64,000 nucleotides of DNA from Callorhinus ursinus (taxonomy: Eukaryota; Chordata; Mammalia; Carnivora; Otariidae), in NCBI RefSeq assembly GCF_003265705.1, contig NW_020312935.1:7277787-7341786 (forward strand), given 5' to 3'. Below are positions 20,345 through 31,210 of this stretch, one piece after another. Made by a program: the position numbers and the translations under genes. Each line of letters begins with the position of its first letter. The stretch's first letter is position 1. A model generated the notes under the pieces. It saw only the letters and a list, made by a program, of their open reading frames with translations. It made no database searches and was not told where the DNA came from.

Positions 20345-20420
20345 TGTTGTGCTGATGAAGACACCAAGGGCTCAAGAAAGGTCAGGTGGCTCTCCTGTAG
20401 TTACTGGTACAGCCAGGATG
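20345..20420 (-). mobile_element. MIR fragment, reverse
   Basis: GATGAAGACACCAAGGGCTC, AGAAAGGTCAGGTGG, GGTACAGCCAGGATG follow the reverse MIR 5' half. Confidence 0.45.
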
Positions 20421-21041
20421 GTGAGCGAGTCTTCAAGTTCACGGGCAACTCTCAATTGCCCCTCCATCCCCATGGACTCCATCCTGGCCCTCCCCACACC
20501 TTATGTGGACCTTTGCGGTGCCGTCTCCCTGCTTGCTTCCTCAACACAAATTCTTCTCGCGTCAACTGCTTGGGTGTTCCCCTGAGAGTGATGGAGAGCT
20601 TTTGGAGGATTTGAAGATGTGGAGGGCATGGGATTAAGTGCCAGGAGCCTGTTGGTGGTGGTTGTTAAGAGGGTGGATGGGGCAGACTGCTTTAAGGTGA
20701 GGCCTATGGGACACTTCCTGCCAGCAGTGCAGGTGGGAGATGACAAGGGCTGACCCAGGGCAGAGGGCATGGGGTGGAGGAAACATCTCGTCCCTCACTG
20801 CAGAAAGCTGTTGGCACATCATTGGCCCTGATGTAAGCAGAACACGATTATAGTCACCATAACACAATACGATCACCATTCACAAAGGGCAGATTGGTAA
20901 GTTTAATGGAGAGAAACATCATGCCCTTTTGATGGTGACAAGTGGGACCCTGGGTATCTGATTGCGAATAGGTATGGCTGTGTGTTGGCCCCAAAGGTGA
21001 CTTTGGACGAGCCAGTGGTGAGTCTGGGTGCAGAGGTGTGA

Positions 21042-21044
<3 letters not shown>
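20421..21044. other. Unassigned stretch
   Basis: No repeat or exon recognised. Confidence 0.35.
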
Positions 21045-21089
<45 letters not shown>

Positions 21090-21098
21090 CGAGCGAGC
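21045..21098. repeat. Compound (GT)16(GA)n(GAGC)n microsatellite
   Basis: GT units to ~21076, GA units to ~21089, then GCGAGCGAGC. Plus-strand alternating purine/pyrimidine followed by pure purine. Confidence 0.95.
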
Positions 21099-22344
21099 CT
21101 GGGGGTGGGGAAGAGTGGGCAGGGCCTGTTTGGCATCTGGAAGTGTTGTGTGGTCAGACATGGGCTTGCCTCCCACCCCTGGAGCTCTGCTCTTTGAATA
21201 AATCCCTTACTCAAAGTGCAGTCTCCTCATCTCTGAAATAGGGTTAACGGGTTTTAACCATAGTCTCTGTTGTGGACTTGGGATTAAATGCCAAAAAGCA
21301 CTTGGCCTGTAGCTGCGCTTCAGGTGCTCCAGATTCTGGGATGTCTGTGGAAGTCACCACTAAAGCTGCTCGGTGCTACTTGCCCTGCTGGCTTGCAGGT
21401 GCCCAGCTGGAGCAAGGCGTGGGAGCTGTTTCCCAGGAAAATGCATCACCAGTGCACCGGCACCTTTTCCCTAAATCCACAGCAATAACCTGTAGGGTCT
21501 TGGCAAGAGTTATTTGCACCTCTTTTGGCAAAGGCCTTCCTGTCCCTGTTCTAGTTAAATAAACATCACCCCCTGGCAGGTTTTCCGGGCTGTGCCCACT
21601 AGGCAGTTAAGGAGCTGAAATTCCAAAAGCAGTTTCTCTCCAAGGGGTATTTTATAGGTTATTTGTGCTTCCCCACTGCCAGGAGATGTCCTCCCCGCCC
21701 CTCTCAGGCTAGACCTGCTCAAGTCACCAGGGCCTGGCTCACTGGGCCATCCAGGTAGCTCCCTCGACCAGGGAGCATGGAGCAAGATGACAGTGGGGAA
21801 GGTCTGTGCCAGGTTGTGATGGTACTTGTCTCCCTGCCTGTGGGATGGTGGGAGGCTCAGGCCCATGACTAGCCCAGAGACTGCCCGGAAAAACAGTTAT
21901 TACTGAATACCAGAAAACTTTCTGCCTTACCTCCAGGGCAAAAGGAGGCAGAAAACTCTGATAAGTGCCTTAATAAGTGGTTGCCGTTGGCTCAGCAATA
22001 GCTACTAAAAACTTTCAATTATTTAGATATGGGAAACCAGGGGGAAAAAGCTCTTGGAGGTACTCTGAAAGCTGGCTCAGGGTCGCTAGTAGAGTGTCAT
22101 TAATATCCCACTCGAAGATAGTGTGGGAATCCTGGGTTATGGAAGCCCTTTGGAGGAGGTGAACCTTCACAGACATGCAGAAGCTGAGCTAATGAAACTT
22201 CCGTGGGCATCCAGGGTGCTGTTTATACCCTGTCCTCGGCTCAGCTTTGTGTGAAGTGTCTCAGGCTGGACCTGACCTGCCTCTCGGGCCAGACGTCTCA
22301 GATCCCACTTAGAGCCGCGCCCTCCCCGGCGCCGCTGCCGCACA

Positions 22345-22361
22345 TGGCCACTAGAGGGAGC
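22345..22361 (+). promoter_or_regulatory. CTCF-like motif
   Basis: TGGCCACTAGAGGGAGC fits the CTCF core CCASYAGRKGGCRS with one mismatch (A for C). It follows a short CpG-rich run. Occupancy cannot be judged from sequence. Confidence 0.45.
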
Positions 22362-22679
22362 CAAGGTCCTCTGCAAAAGGCCGCTCTCCCACAGAGCGCA
22401 GCCCAAGGAGGCATCATGCATCAGTGGCTTTTCCATCCGGGATTCCTAAAGCGGGGCTGGAATAGAGACAGAGTGGCTGCTGACCTGCCTGGCAGAGGTG
22501 GACAGTATTTGAAGGAACCCCCATCTCTAAGCCAAGTCTCCGTCCTTCCTCACCAATCCGCCTTCCTCTAAAATACGAAAAACACTGTTAAATTTTGGGG
22601 CTGTACAAAACCAACTTCAAAATGACCTTTTTGAGGAGGCTTTCCAGAGACACTTCCCCTGTGACTGCTCCGGGTCCCT

Positions 22680-22835
22680 GGGCATGGGTGCCTCAGCGAG
22701 AAGGAGGCCCCGGACCGTGCTCTGTAGCTTCCTCCTCTTCTTCCTCCTCTGCTCGTAGCCCTGCCCTGCTCCCACGCGACAGAGCGCCTCCGGTCTGCGG
22801 GGAACTGACCGTGGGCTCCGCGCCCTGAGCGCGGC
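22680..22835. promoter_or_regulatory. Weak CpG-rich patch
   Basis: About ten CpGs, including ACGCGACAGAGCGCC and CCGCGCCCTGAGCGCGG. Too short and sparse for a firm CpG-island call; could be a decayed promoter. Confidence 0.3.
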
Positions 22836-22989
22836 ATGGGGCACTGCAGGCTGGGGAAGGAGACAAAGTACAATGACTCTCGCATTCACGGGCTTCCACT
22901 GAATCTGGAGATGTAGGAATTCGATTCAAGTCACTGAATGTTTTCTGAGTGCCCATCTGAGAAACAGTGGAGTTTGGGGAAAAGAGAAC

Positions 22990-23165
22990 AGGGTTGGTGG
23001 CTGAGTTTCTGTCAGGCAGTGTGACACTGTGTTACTTAAACCTGCTGGGTCTCTATTTCTTCATCTGTGAAACTAGTCACAGCCACAGCCCCGTTCTGAG
23101 AATCACGTGTGGTGACGACGTAAGAGAGAGGCTTTCCTAAGTGCTAAGTGAGCATCACCTCCCTC
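22990..23165 (+). mobile_element. MIR, old
   Basis: CAGTGTGACACTGTGTTACT, TAAACCTGCTGGGTCTCTAT, TTCTTCATCTGTGAAACTAG, TGAGAATCACGTGTGG, TAAGTGCTAAGTGAGC in MIR order. Confidence 0.65.
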
Positions 23166-24029
23166 GTGAGCGTCATCCCATCAACCCCCCATGGCCGAAA
23201 GTTAAACAGTGATTCCCTTGTCTGTCTTCCCAAACCTGGTTAGAGCTGTCTGACGTGACGCCAGCCAGCTCACAGCCTGGCTCTCTACAGGGAACGTTTA
23301 CAGATGTTGGGGTAAGGGGGCAGGTGAAAATTATCCCTCCTTCCCAGTCTGGGCCCCTGCGCTGATGGTGGTGTCAGCCGGTGGGTGGGTGGTCAGGTCT
23401 GTATCCATGTTCTCTGGCTGTGGGCTCAGCCCTCAGGTGCTTCCTGGGAGGAGAATCTGACTTTTGAGTAGTTGGCCATGGGAGCCTGGGCTGTGGACAC
23501 GTGTTCTGGGCCCTCAGAGCGAGGGTGGGCATAGAAGCTGTGGGAATGGGTGGGTTTGGGTACAGGAGGGGGGAGAACAAATTTCCTATACGGTGGGCAG
23601 GTGGGTTACAGAGGGGTGGTGCTTGGGGCCCAGACACAGTGTTTACAGTGCTGAGTCACAGGATGAGAAAGGGACCCCTTACGATCTCCGTCCATCCTGT
23701 CTTGGTGAAGGAGGCAGGTTGGTGCCAGTGAGCCCTCTGGGTTTTGCTGAATCTCCCTTTTGAACGGGGAGTAAGAGGCTGAGGCAGGTGCTTTTAGCAG
23801 GCCATAGGATCCAGGGGCAATTCACACTCACTGATAAGGGACACTATTTTTACACACATCACAGTGAGATGCTGTTTTCTTTGATACATTTATTTAAGTT
23901 AAAAATAAAGGGAGTCAGTTTAAAGAAAAAAGTAAACAATAGTGCAGGTGGTACGTGAATATGGCAAACATCCTGATGCTTGTACAAGAGCCAGTTAGTG
24001 GGGTTGGGGGCACGGGTGGGGAGACCTGT
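23166..24029. other. Unassigned stretch
   Basis: No repeat or exon recognised; AT-rich at 23870-23945. Confidence 0.35.
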
Positions 24030-24200
24030 GTCTGACTCTTCAGGAGTGTGACCTTGGACCTCTGAGCCTCAGTTTCTTTATCTGTAAAACAGGCCTAATA
24101 ATACCTTCTTGGGAGGGTTGCTTTGAGGAGCAAATGAGATGATGCATGGAAAGTACTTAGCACAGGGTAGGCATACAGTAGGTGCTTGATACTTGTGCAT
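24030..24200 (+). mobile_element. MIR
   Basis: GGAGTGTGACCTTGGACC, TGAGCCTCAGTTTCTTTATC, TGTAAAACAGGCCTAATAAT, GAGCAAATGAGATGATGC and CAGTAGGTGCTTGATAC: a clear MIR core and 3' half. Confidence 0.88.
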
Positions 24201-24936
24201 TCTTCCCTGATTTGGTTCAGCAGTGGTGGGTGGGGGCTGTGGAATCCAAGCCAGAGCCCAGGGGTGCATGCCCCTTGGGGGTGGAGGGAGAAGGAAGCGG
24301 GTTGCCTGAGGAATGGTCAGGGAGGGCCCAGGGAACCCCCAGGGCATGACCCGTGCCTCCCATTCTGGCTCTGAGCTGGAAGCTGGGGCTCTCAGCTGTG
24401 TTTTTCCTCCTGGCTAGAAAGGCATCCTACCTCTGCCTTGCCACTCCAGTTTCCCTTCTTTCAAGATTTAATTCAGAATTACAGGTGTTCCTAATAAGAT
24501 CCTGGCCATGTTGACCTTGGAGGTTCCTAGCCTGGAAGGCCCCATTTTCTGCTGAAGTTCAATATTAACACACCAGTGAGAATAGTCTCAGTCCTCTCAG
24601 GGAGCCAGGGGGCTCCAGCTGATGAGAATTACAATCTTTCTCCAACTTGCAGGCAAGAGGGGGCTCCTGAAAAATTTTAATGAGCTTTCCAGTTCCTTCC
24701 TTCCTGCCCCCCCTCCCTCCTCCCTTCTTCCTTTCCTTCCGCAAGTATTTATTGAGGGCATACTGAGTGCTAACATTTTAATCTTTGCCAAAACCAGGAG
24801 CTCCTCCTTCTCTGGCAGAGGCCTCATTTCATTTCTTTAAACAAGAGCAAAAGGCAGAAATTCTAGAATCCGTGTCAGCTGGATCAAAGAATTCTTCTCT
24901 TGTTCATTTTCTTCCAGTATTTACACAACATTCAGG

Positions 24937-24937
<1 letters not shown>
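24201..24937. other. Unassigned stretch
   Basis: Holds a pyrimidine tract (24690-24742) and a short L2/MIR-like word AAGTATTTATTGAGGGCATAC (24742 onward). No gene. Confidence 0.35.

Positions 24938-24979
<42 letters not shown>
24938..24979. repeat. (CA)21 microsatellite
   Basis: Twenty-one uninterrupted CA units; likely polymorphic. Confidence 0.98.
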
Positions 24980-24980
<1 letters not shown>

Positions 24981-25429
24981 TGTTTTGAGTTGTCTGCCTT
25001 TGTGAATTCATCTTGTTGGTCTGTTTGCTTGGTTTTCAGCCTTCAGACAGGAGAGCCAGGTTTCTGCCTTCCCCCAGGCAGCTGTGAGCCTGTCTGCCCA
25101 GCCAGGCTGGCTCCCTACCGCCTTCCACGCCCACACTGCTGTCCCTGTCCCTAGCCTTTGTGTGTGCTGCACTACCCCTCCGCCCACAAGGGCTGCTTTC
25201 CTCCTCTCCTTTCTGAGACACCCCAGGCCCTTCCTGCTCTTGGAAGCACTTCTGAGGCTTTCCCATCCTTTGGGATGCTCTGAGACCCCACCAAACCCAC
25301 AGTCCAGACCCTGCCATGGGCCCAGTGGCCCTGGGTGGTCCGAGGTCCCCCGCCATCTCAGGCTGTGGACAACTTTACTCCCCAGGAGGGTGGCTGACTC
25401 CCAGGGGCCAGGCCGGGGTCTTAGAACTG
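24980..25429. other. Unassigned GC-rich stretch
   Basis: Overlapping ORFs of 84-171 codons on both strands without domains; treated as chance. Confidence 0.35.
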
Positions 25430-25590
25430 AGATTTGCCGAGCACTCATTATACATCCAGCTCCAAGCTTTCCAGGTATAAGCGCATAACCATCCTGTGGA
25501 GGCAGATGCTCTGTTGACCCCATTTTAGGAGCAGGAGGTTATGAGGTGAGCTCAAGGTCCCAGAGCGGGAAGAAAGAGAGCCAGGGTTGG
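25430..25590 (-). mobile_element. MIR, reverse
   Basis: GCCGAGCACTCATTATACAT, CCATCCTGTGGAGGCAG, ACCCCATTTTAGGAGCAGG, GAGCTCAAGGTCCCAGAG in reverse MIR order. Confidence 0.65.
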
Positions 25591-27359
25591 GACAGATGGG
25601 GTTCTAGGGCCCCACATTCCGAATGCTCCTCTGTGGTCCTGCCCCTCCCTCTGCATGGTGCAGTCCTGGGGGAGCTGAGGAAGGAGGCGGGCCCTGTACA
25701 CCCAGGCTGCACGGATGCTGGATTTTGATGCCTGGGACGGATGTAACGTGGAAATGTTGGGTAGGCTTAGGCAAGTGTAGCCACATCTAGACTGGAGCTG
25801 CTGATGCCTGTCGTGGGGGCCCATGTCTCCCTGCAGAGCCCCTCCCTGATTACCTGAGCATCCACCTCTGTCACCGGAATGCTGTCCCACCTACGCTTTC
25901 ATTTAAAGCATTTCTATATTTTTGCTTTGCTTTATTCTCCAAAGGATTTGAGGTAACTTACAAGAAAACATTCAATAAAGTCATAATAAAATATAATTAA
26001 GAACGACATGCGCTGTCCTCATCACAACACCATGTTTCTTGCATCTGATGGCCCTTCATGGACCACACTATCCTTACTTCCCCAATCCTTTTGTTCAGAG
26101 AGGCCATGCCTGTTACCCAATTTGAGTAAAAACATGCTGTGCTTTGTTACCTCGGGGGTTTAATTGTAAAGATTCAAGGCTTTTTCCCAGGTTCCCCACC
26201 CCGGGCATGACTGTCTAGAGTCACTTTCCAGAGCAGCAAATTTGAAAGATGTGGGTCAGGTCGCTGTCAGCCTTCTTAATGCTCATCTCCTGTTCTTGAT
26301 CAGCCTTCTGATGCGATGAGGTGTTCCTGCCCTCTGGCCATAACCCAGTGGCTTTCCAGGCATGATGAGATGGCTTGAAAGGGGCAGTGTCTCAACTCTT
26401 GCAGAGAATCCGTTTGGGCTAAGAGGCTGTCCCAGCCTGGCACCGGGGGGCCCTGTCCCAGGTGCAGCTGTGTGCATAGCTACCTGGTATGCTGAGTCTG
26501 GACGTTCGGGGTCCCACAGATCATGGGGAAACGTCCACCACTCCATTGGCTTTCCTTGCCTCGAGGAAACACGGTCCCACGTCAGGTTTGTGAGCGCCAG
26601 GTCTTGAGGGATTAGGGGAAGGTTTTTGTGAGGGTGCCGAGTGTTGCTGGCTGGGAGGCCATCGGGCTCAGGGGCGAGGAGTGACATGTGTGAGCTTCCA
26701 GGACACCACTGTGGTGGCCCAAAGGAGGCTTTTCCTTTCTCGCCTGAATCTGTTGCATGGAAAGCTCTGCAGCCCTGTTGAAGAAGGCCATGTGACCAGT
26801 CCGTGTAAATGCACAGGAGAGGATTCTGAGTCTGTGACACAGAAAGCCACTTAGTGGATACGTGGCCGGCCATTCCATGAGAAGTGGGTTGGACAGTGTT
26901 AAAGGAGGGGACTTGCAAAGGGCCAAGTGTGGCTCCCAAGTTTGGTTTGCTCTTGACTGTGGCTTGGACTGGTCCCTGCCGCCTGAGCATCCAGAGCTGG
27001 ACTCACAACACCTGTGGGCAGACAGATTTGAGGCTGATGAGAGATGGTATCCTCCAAAGCCCCAGCACTGGTGGGGGCCCAGCACCGCTGCTCTCTTCCT
27101 AGGTCCACTCACTCAGAAGAGCGGTCTGGGCAAGATGATCTTTGATTATTCCTGATTCCTTCTGCTCCAGGGCTGCAAGGACAGGCATACTGGGCCTGGT
27201 ATGCTTGGGGTGGGGGGGATCTGCATTGATGAGGCCCCCGCCCTTTGGGAGCCTGGCTCTTACATACAGGTTGACATACAGGTAGGCTGGTAGACTCCCA
27301 GATGTGTAAACTGGTGGCTCCCATAGGGAACTGTGCCCTGGGGGCTCTGAGAGGAAGGG
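25591..27359. other. Unassigned stretch
   Basis: AT-rich at 25895-26010 (ends in CAATAAAGTCATAATAAAAT), then GC-balanced. A 235-codon minus-strand ORF (26283-26990) is the longest non-L1 ORF in the window; it has no domain, and a different minus-frame ORF (26612-27112) overlaps it, so it is not called a gene. Confidence 0.35.
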
Positions 27360-27590
27360 CCCAGCCAGCCTGTGGGTGGTGGTGGTGGTTAAGGACATGG
27401 AAGAGTCAGCCGGGGAAGCAGGAGGGGAGAGGGCATCTCAGACACAGTAGCGGCCTGGAGGAGTAGAAGAACACAGTACTGGGGAGGATCTGAGGACTTA
27501 GGTGTGTCTGGAGCATGGCAGGTTTTAGTCAGGTTTCTATGTGAGAGCGGCTGGCTTTGTAGAAAAGGGCAAGATTATGCAGGGCCTCCA
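27360..27590 (-). mobile_element. L2 LINE, reverse orientation
   Basis: GGAGAGGGCATCTCAGACAC, GTGTGTCTGGAGCATGGC and GGCAAGATTATGCAGGGCC correspond to reverse-complement L2 (the GGCCCTGCATGATCTGGCC region). Confidence 0.5.
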
Positions 27591-27699
27591 CCCATATCCC
27601 CCGAGCTCCTGCTGCCCCTGCTGGTCCAGCCCTCTCCAATCGTGGGTCAGAGCTATGGGTTAGGAACCCAGAAGTGTCTTCAGTGGCTGGCGGGGCTTT

Positions 27700-28195
27700 T
27701 CCTGGTCCTAATCCCTAGATGGGAGCCTGTCATGCCACTGCTCAAGGCCCTTCCATGGCTCTTCATGCCCTCTGATCAAGTCCACAGTTTTGCCAGTTCT
27801 TCATGGCCGTGAACACACACCTGCCCCCCAGCCGCACCTCCCTTCATCCCTCTTTCAAACCTCTCCTCCTTGCCTCGCTCCTACTCTCTTCTCTCTACTG
27901 CCCTTCACCTCATTCACTCTTGAGCATCCTTTGGGGCTCAGCTCAGGCTTTGCCTCCTCCAGGAAGTCCTCTCTGACTCCTTTGGAGTCCCATGGCCCCT
28001 GTGCTTCCTCATCTCAGCACATTTCACCCTCACTACTTGTCTGCCTCCCGCACCAGGCTGTCAGTAATTTGGGGGTAAGGATGGGTCTCTACTATTCCCT
28101 CTGTACCCCAGGCCTTAACATAGTGCCTGGCACTTAGTAGGTGCTCATTAATCATTTCTGCATGAATGAATGATTGAGTGAATGAATAAAGGCCT
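27700..28195 (+). mobile_element. L2 LINE 3' end
   Basis: ACTGCTCAAGGCCCTTCCAT, GGCTTTGCCTCCTCCAGGAA, GTCCTCTCTGACTCC, CAGGCCTTAACATAGTGCC, TGGCACTTAGTAGGTGCTC and the terminal GAATGAATGA repeats. Well-preserved 3' terminus. Confidence 0.88.
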
Positions 28196-29166
28196 TTGCT
28201 TCCTTCCTGGCAATGTGCTCACTTCCCCAACCTCACCTGGGGCCCTGTCCGCTTAGATCACCACTTTAGGGATTCTGGAACTAAGACTTTACTGCTTAGA
28301 ATCCCCACATATTTTTATTCTGGCTTTTCTTTTCCACTGCCTGGTGCACAAAGCACTCTCTGTGAGCCCACCCACTCTGTTCTGATGCTTGAGACCCTCT
28401 GATTCTTCAATAGGAAGACTTTTAATCTTCTTGGACACAGCCATTTCAGAAGTGTGGTTCAAAGCTTCTTGAAGACGAGAGGCTGCAGCTTTGATGTCTC
28501 TGTTAGCACCTCTGTGGGGGAGACAGGCTGGGGTTGCCCGGGACTGAGGATGGGGGTGGGTAGCACCCCTTTGGGATCCTGGGAGGTGTGGAGTGCTGTG
28601 GGGCCCATCTGCCAGGACTAGAGGTGACAAGGAGATACTCCTTCCATCCAGGCTCCAGCCACTGCCCACCTTGGCCAGTGGGCTCTCTCCTCTGTGGTGG
28701 ATGCTGAGGCTTCTGCACACACCGCTGCATCTTCAGGACCTTCACACCCATTCCCCAGATGCTGGGAATATCTTCCAGCTCCATCCTGCCGTGGAAATTG
28801 CCCTTAGCCATGGGAAACTGCCTCACCCCAGGTGCAGCCCGTCCCTTTAGCTAATGTCTGGCTGAGGGAGGAGGGGGTGCAATTCTGAAGGCCTGCTCCC
28901 CCTGGCCTCAAATGGGGACAATTCCAAGGGCCCCTCCTGGCTCCCAGGCTCTCCTGGATTCAACTGAGGCCTCAGTGGCCACAGTGTAACCCACTGCATT
29001 GTGGTCAGCCTGTCCTTCTGCCCAGTCCACCTTCCTTGCTACTCTCATGTGTCTCCCAGGACCACTTGGCAAGAAACATTCTTCACGGACTTTCCATCCC
29101 AGCCTCTGTGTTGGGAAACTGAGTCTAAGACACCTTCTCATCTTTTAGGCAAGAGGGGCCTCTTGG
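28196..29166. other. Unassigned stretch
   Basis: ORFs of 60-143 codons overlap on both strands. No repeat, exon or RNA gene recognised. Confidence 0.35.
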
Positions 29167-29358
29167 GGCGCCTGGGTAGCTCAGTTGGTTAAGCGACTGC
29201 CTTCGGCTCAGGTCATGATCCTGGGGTCCCGGGATCGAGTCCCGCATCGGGCTCCCTGCTCATCAGGAGTCTGCTTCTCCCTCTGACCCTCTCCCCTCTC
29301 ATGCTCTCTCTATCTCATTCTCTCTCTCAAATAAATAAATAAAATCTTAAAAAAAAAA
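29167..29358 (+). mobile_element. Can-SINE with perfect TSD
   Basis: GGCGCCTGGGTAGCTCAG head, TTGGTTAAGCGACTGCC and GGGATCGAGTCCCGC mark the tRNA-derived A- and B-box regions. Tail AAATAAATAAATAAAATCTT plus poly-A. TSD AAGAGGGGCCTCTTGG at 29151-29166 and 29359-29374, 16 of 16 identical. Confidence 0.96.
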
Positions 29359-29763
29359 AAGAGGGGCCTCTTGGCTACCAGCAAGGGAGGAACAGTCAAG
29401 AGGGGGTGGATGGTGAGACAGCCCAGAAAGGACACCTCTGACACAGATGCACCCACAGCCCTGTCCGCCTCTCCTTTCCCTGGACTTGGTTCCTGCAGGC
29501 CCAGTTGGTCTTCGCTGCGGCCCGGCCACAGGCCCGACCCCACCAGCTTTGCATGTGTCTCTGTCCTGGGATTTTGCCCGAGAGAGTGTCACATGCAAGG
29601 CTTGTTATGAGCTGGGTGAGCATGTGACAGCCTCTGGTAACAGCTGGGCTAGGGACTCAGCATGGCCATCAGACCTGCAGGAAGTTCTAGATCCCACCAA
29701 CAAATCTAGGATGGCCACGCGAACAAGAACGGCAGTCCTGCCTCTTCCTGTCCTCACGCTGCC

Positions 29764-30045
29764 ACAGACCGAATGTTTGTGTCCTCCCCAAAGTCCTGTG
29801 TTGAACCTAACCCCCAAGGTGGTGGTATTTGGAGGTGGACCTTTGGGAGGTGACGAGGTCGTGAGGGTGGAGTTCATGAATGGGATTGGTGCCCTTATAA
29901 CGGAGACCCCACACAGCTCCCTCCCCGCTCCCCCCACGCGAGGACACGGAACTGTCTAAGGACCAAGAAGCAGGGCTCACCAGGCACCAAGTCTGCTGGT
30001 GCCACCCGCCCTGGTGCTTTGTCGTAGCAGCCCAGTCTCCCTAAG
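29764..30045 (+). mobile_element. MaLR LTR (MST/MLT1-like)
   Basis: CCGAATGTTTGTGTCCTCC, GGTATTTGGAGGTGGACC, GGGAGGTGACGAGGTCGTGA, GTGCCCTTATAACGGAGACC, then a shortened 3' part ending GCAGCCCAGTCTCCCTAAGA. Same type as 9061-9446. Confidence 0.82.
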
Positions 30046-30084
30046 ACGCCCACAGATGCAGGGAGCACAAGAGAGTTTCCTCAA

Positions 30085-30592
30085 GTTACTTGTATTTGCC
30101 ACTGCTGCTGTAATAAATCATGACAAATGTAGCGGCTTAAAATAACACACATTTACACTCTGGAGGCCAGGAGTAGGAAACAGGTCTTGTGGGGCCCAAA
30201 TCATGGTGCTGGCAGGACCTTTCAGGAGAAATCATTTCCTTGTCTTTTCTGGCTTTTGGAGCCTCCTGCATTCCTTGACTGGTGGCCTCCCTCTAGGTCT
30301 TCAAAGTCGGCAACGGCCGGCTGAATCTTGTTCACATCACATTGCTCCCCAGCTAACTCTTCTTCTCCTTCCACATTATAAGGACCCTTAGGATTTCTGT
30401 TGGTCCCACCTGGCTAGTCCAGGCTCCATTCCCTTCCTCAACATCAGCTGATTAACCCCCCAATCCATCTGCCATCTTTATTCCGTCTGTGATCTTCACT
30501 GTCCGTTGCCATGTAGCATATGGTATATTCTCAGGGTCTGAGGATTGGGAGGTGGGCATCTTTGGGGGCCAATATTCTGCCTTCCACATCTT
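30085..30592 (-). mobile_element. MaLR LTR, reverse orientation
   Basis: TGTATTTGCCACTGCTGCTG, TAAATCATGACAAATGTAGC, GGCTTAAAATAACACACAT, CTCTGGAGGCCAGGAG, TCTGAGGATTGGGAGGTGGG and TTGGGGGCCAATATTCTGCC: reverse complement of a MaLR LTR, old. Confidence 0.75.
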
Positions 30593-30833
30593 CATCCCTG
30601 TGGGGACTGGTTATCAGCACACCATTTACTGGCTCAGGGTCACCTTCCCATGACTCTGCACCATCCATGCACACCATTTGCACTTGAAACCTTGTCGCAG
30701 GGTCTTCTTCTAGAGTGGGGGAATCAAACTCATGCTCAGCAAAGCTTTCAGGTTAAAGGCCCAGCACCAAGGTGAAGTGACCCTGGGCTACAAAGATGCA
30801 GGACTGAAAGTGGTGAGTCATGACGGGACCTGG

Positions 30834-30855
30834 CCCCCCCCCCCCCCCCCCCCCC
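30834..30855. repeat. Poly-C homopolymer (22 C)
   Basis: Twenty-two consecutive C, the longest homopolymer in the window. Confidence 0.95.
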
Positions 30856-31014
30856 GTCAGTGCCGCTGGGCGTGAGCAGGCTGCCTGTCAGGTAGAATGA
30901 AGCATTGAGGTGAAGGCAGCGGCGAACCTCCACCCACTCGGCTCCCTCTGCCCCCAGGGCTCCCTGCTTCTGCCAGGTAACAGGTGTTGTCACTGTGCTA
31001 ATGAATGAATCATT

Positions 31015-31210
31015 CTCCTCACTTAGCAAATTTCCATTTTAAGTAATTGCTTGAATCAAGGTTATTTATTGGATCCTTAATATACTTCAGATTTGAAGCT
31101 GGTTTTGATTAGTCTCCATCACTATGAAAACTGAAAATACGTTTTCCATTTGCTGGTGATTTTCCTCAATAATGACATGGTTGCTAACGAACACTGTTTT
31201 AGTCATCACT
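31015..31210. promoter_or_regulatory. Conserved-looking AT-rich block
   Basis: Complex AT-rich sequence (TTTAAGTAATTGCTTGAATC, TTTTGATTAGTCTCC, CAATAATGACATGG) with homeodomain-like TAATTG words, no repeat match and GC-rich flanks. Only compositional evidence. Confidence 0.2.

Larger units (their letters stand above)
21099..22989. other. Unassigned stretch with CpG-rich patches
   Basis: CpG density rises at about 22300-22345 and 22680-22835. Contains a CTCF-like site (listed separately). No exon with convincing boundaries. Confidence 0.35.

Noticed and set aside
25008..25523. 171-codon minus-strand ORF
   Set aside because: Overlaps plus-strand ORFs of similar length and part of a MIR; no domain.
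29167..29358. tRNA-like A/B box sequence that might be a tRNA gene
   Set aside because: It is the tRNA-derived head of a Can-SINE, followed by the SINE CT-rich body, tail and TSD.
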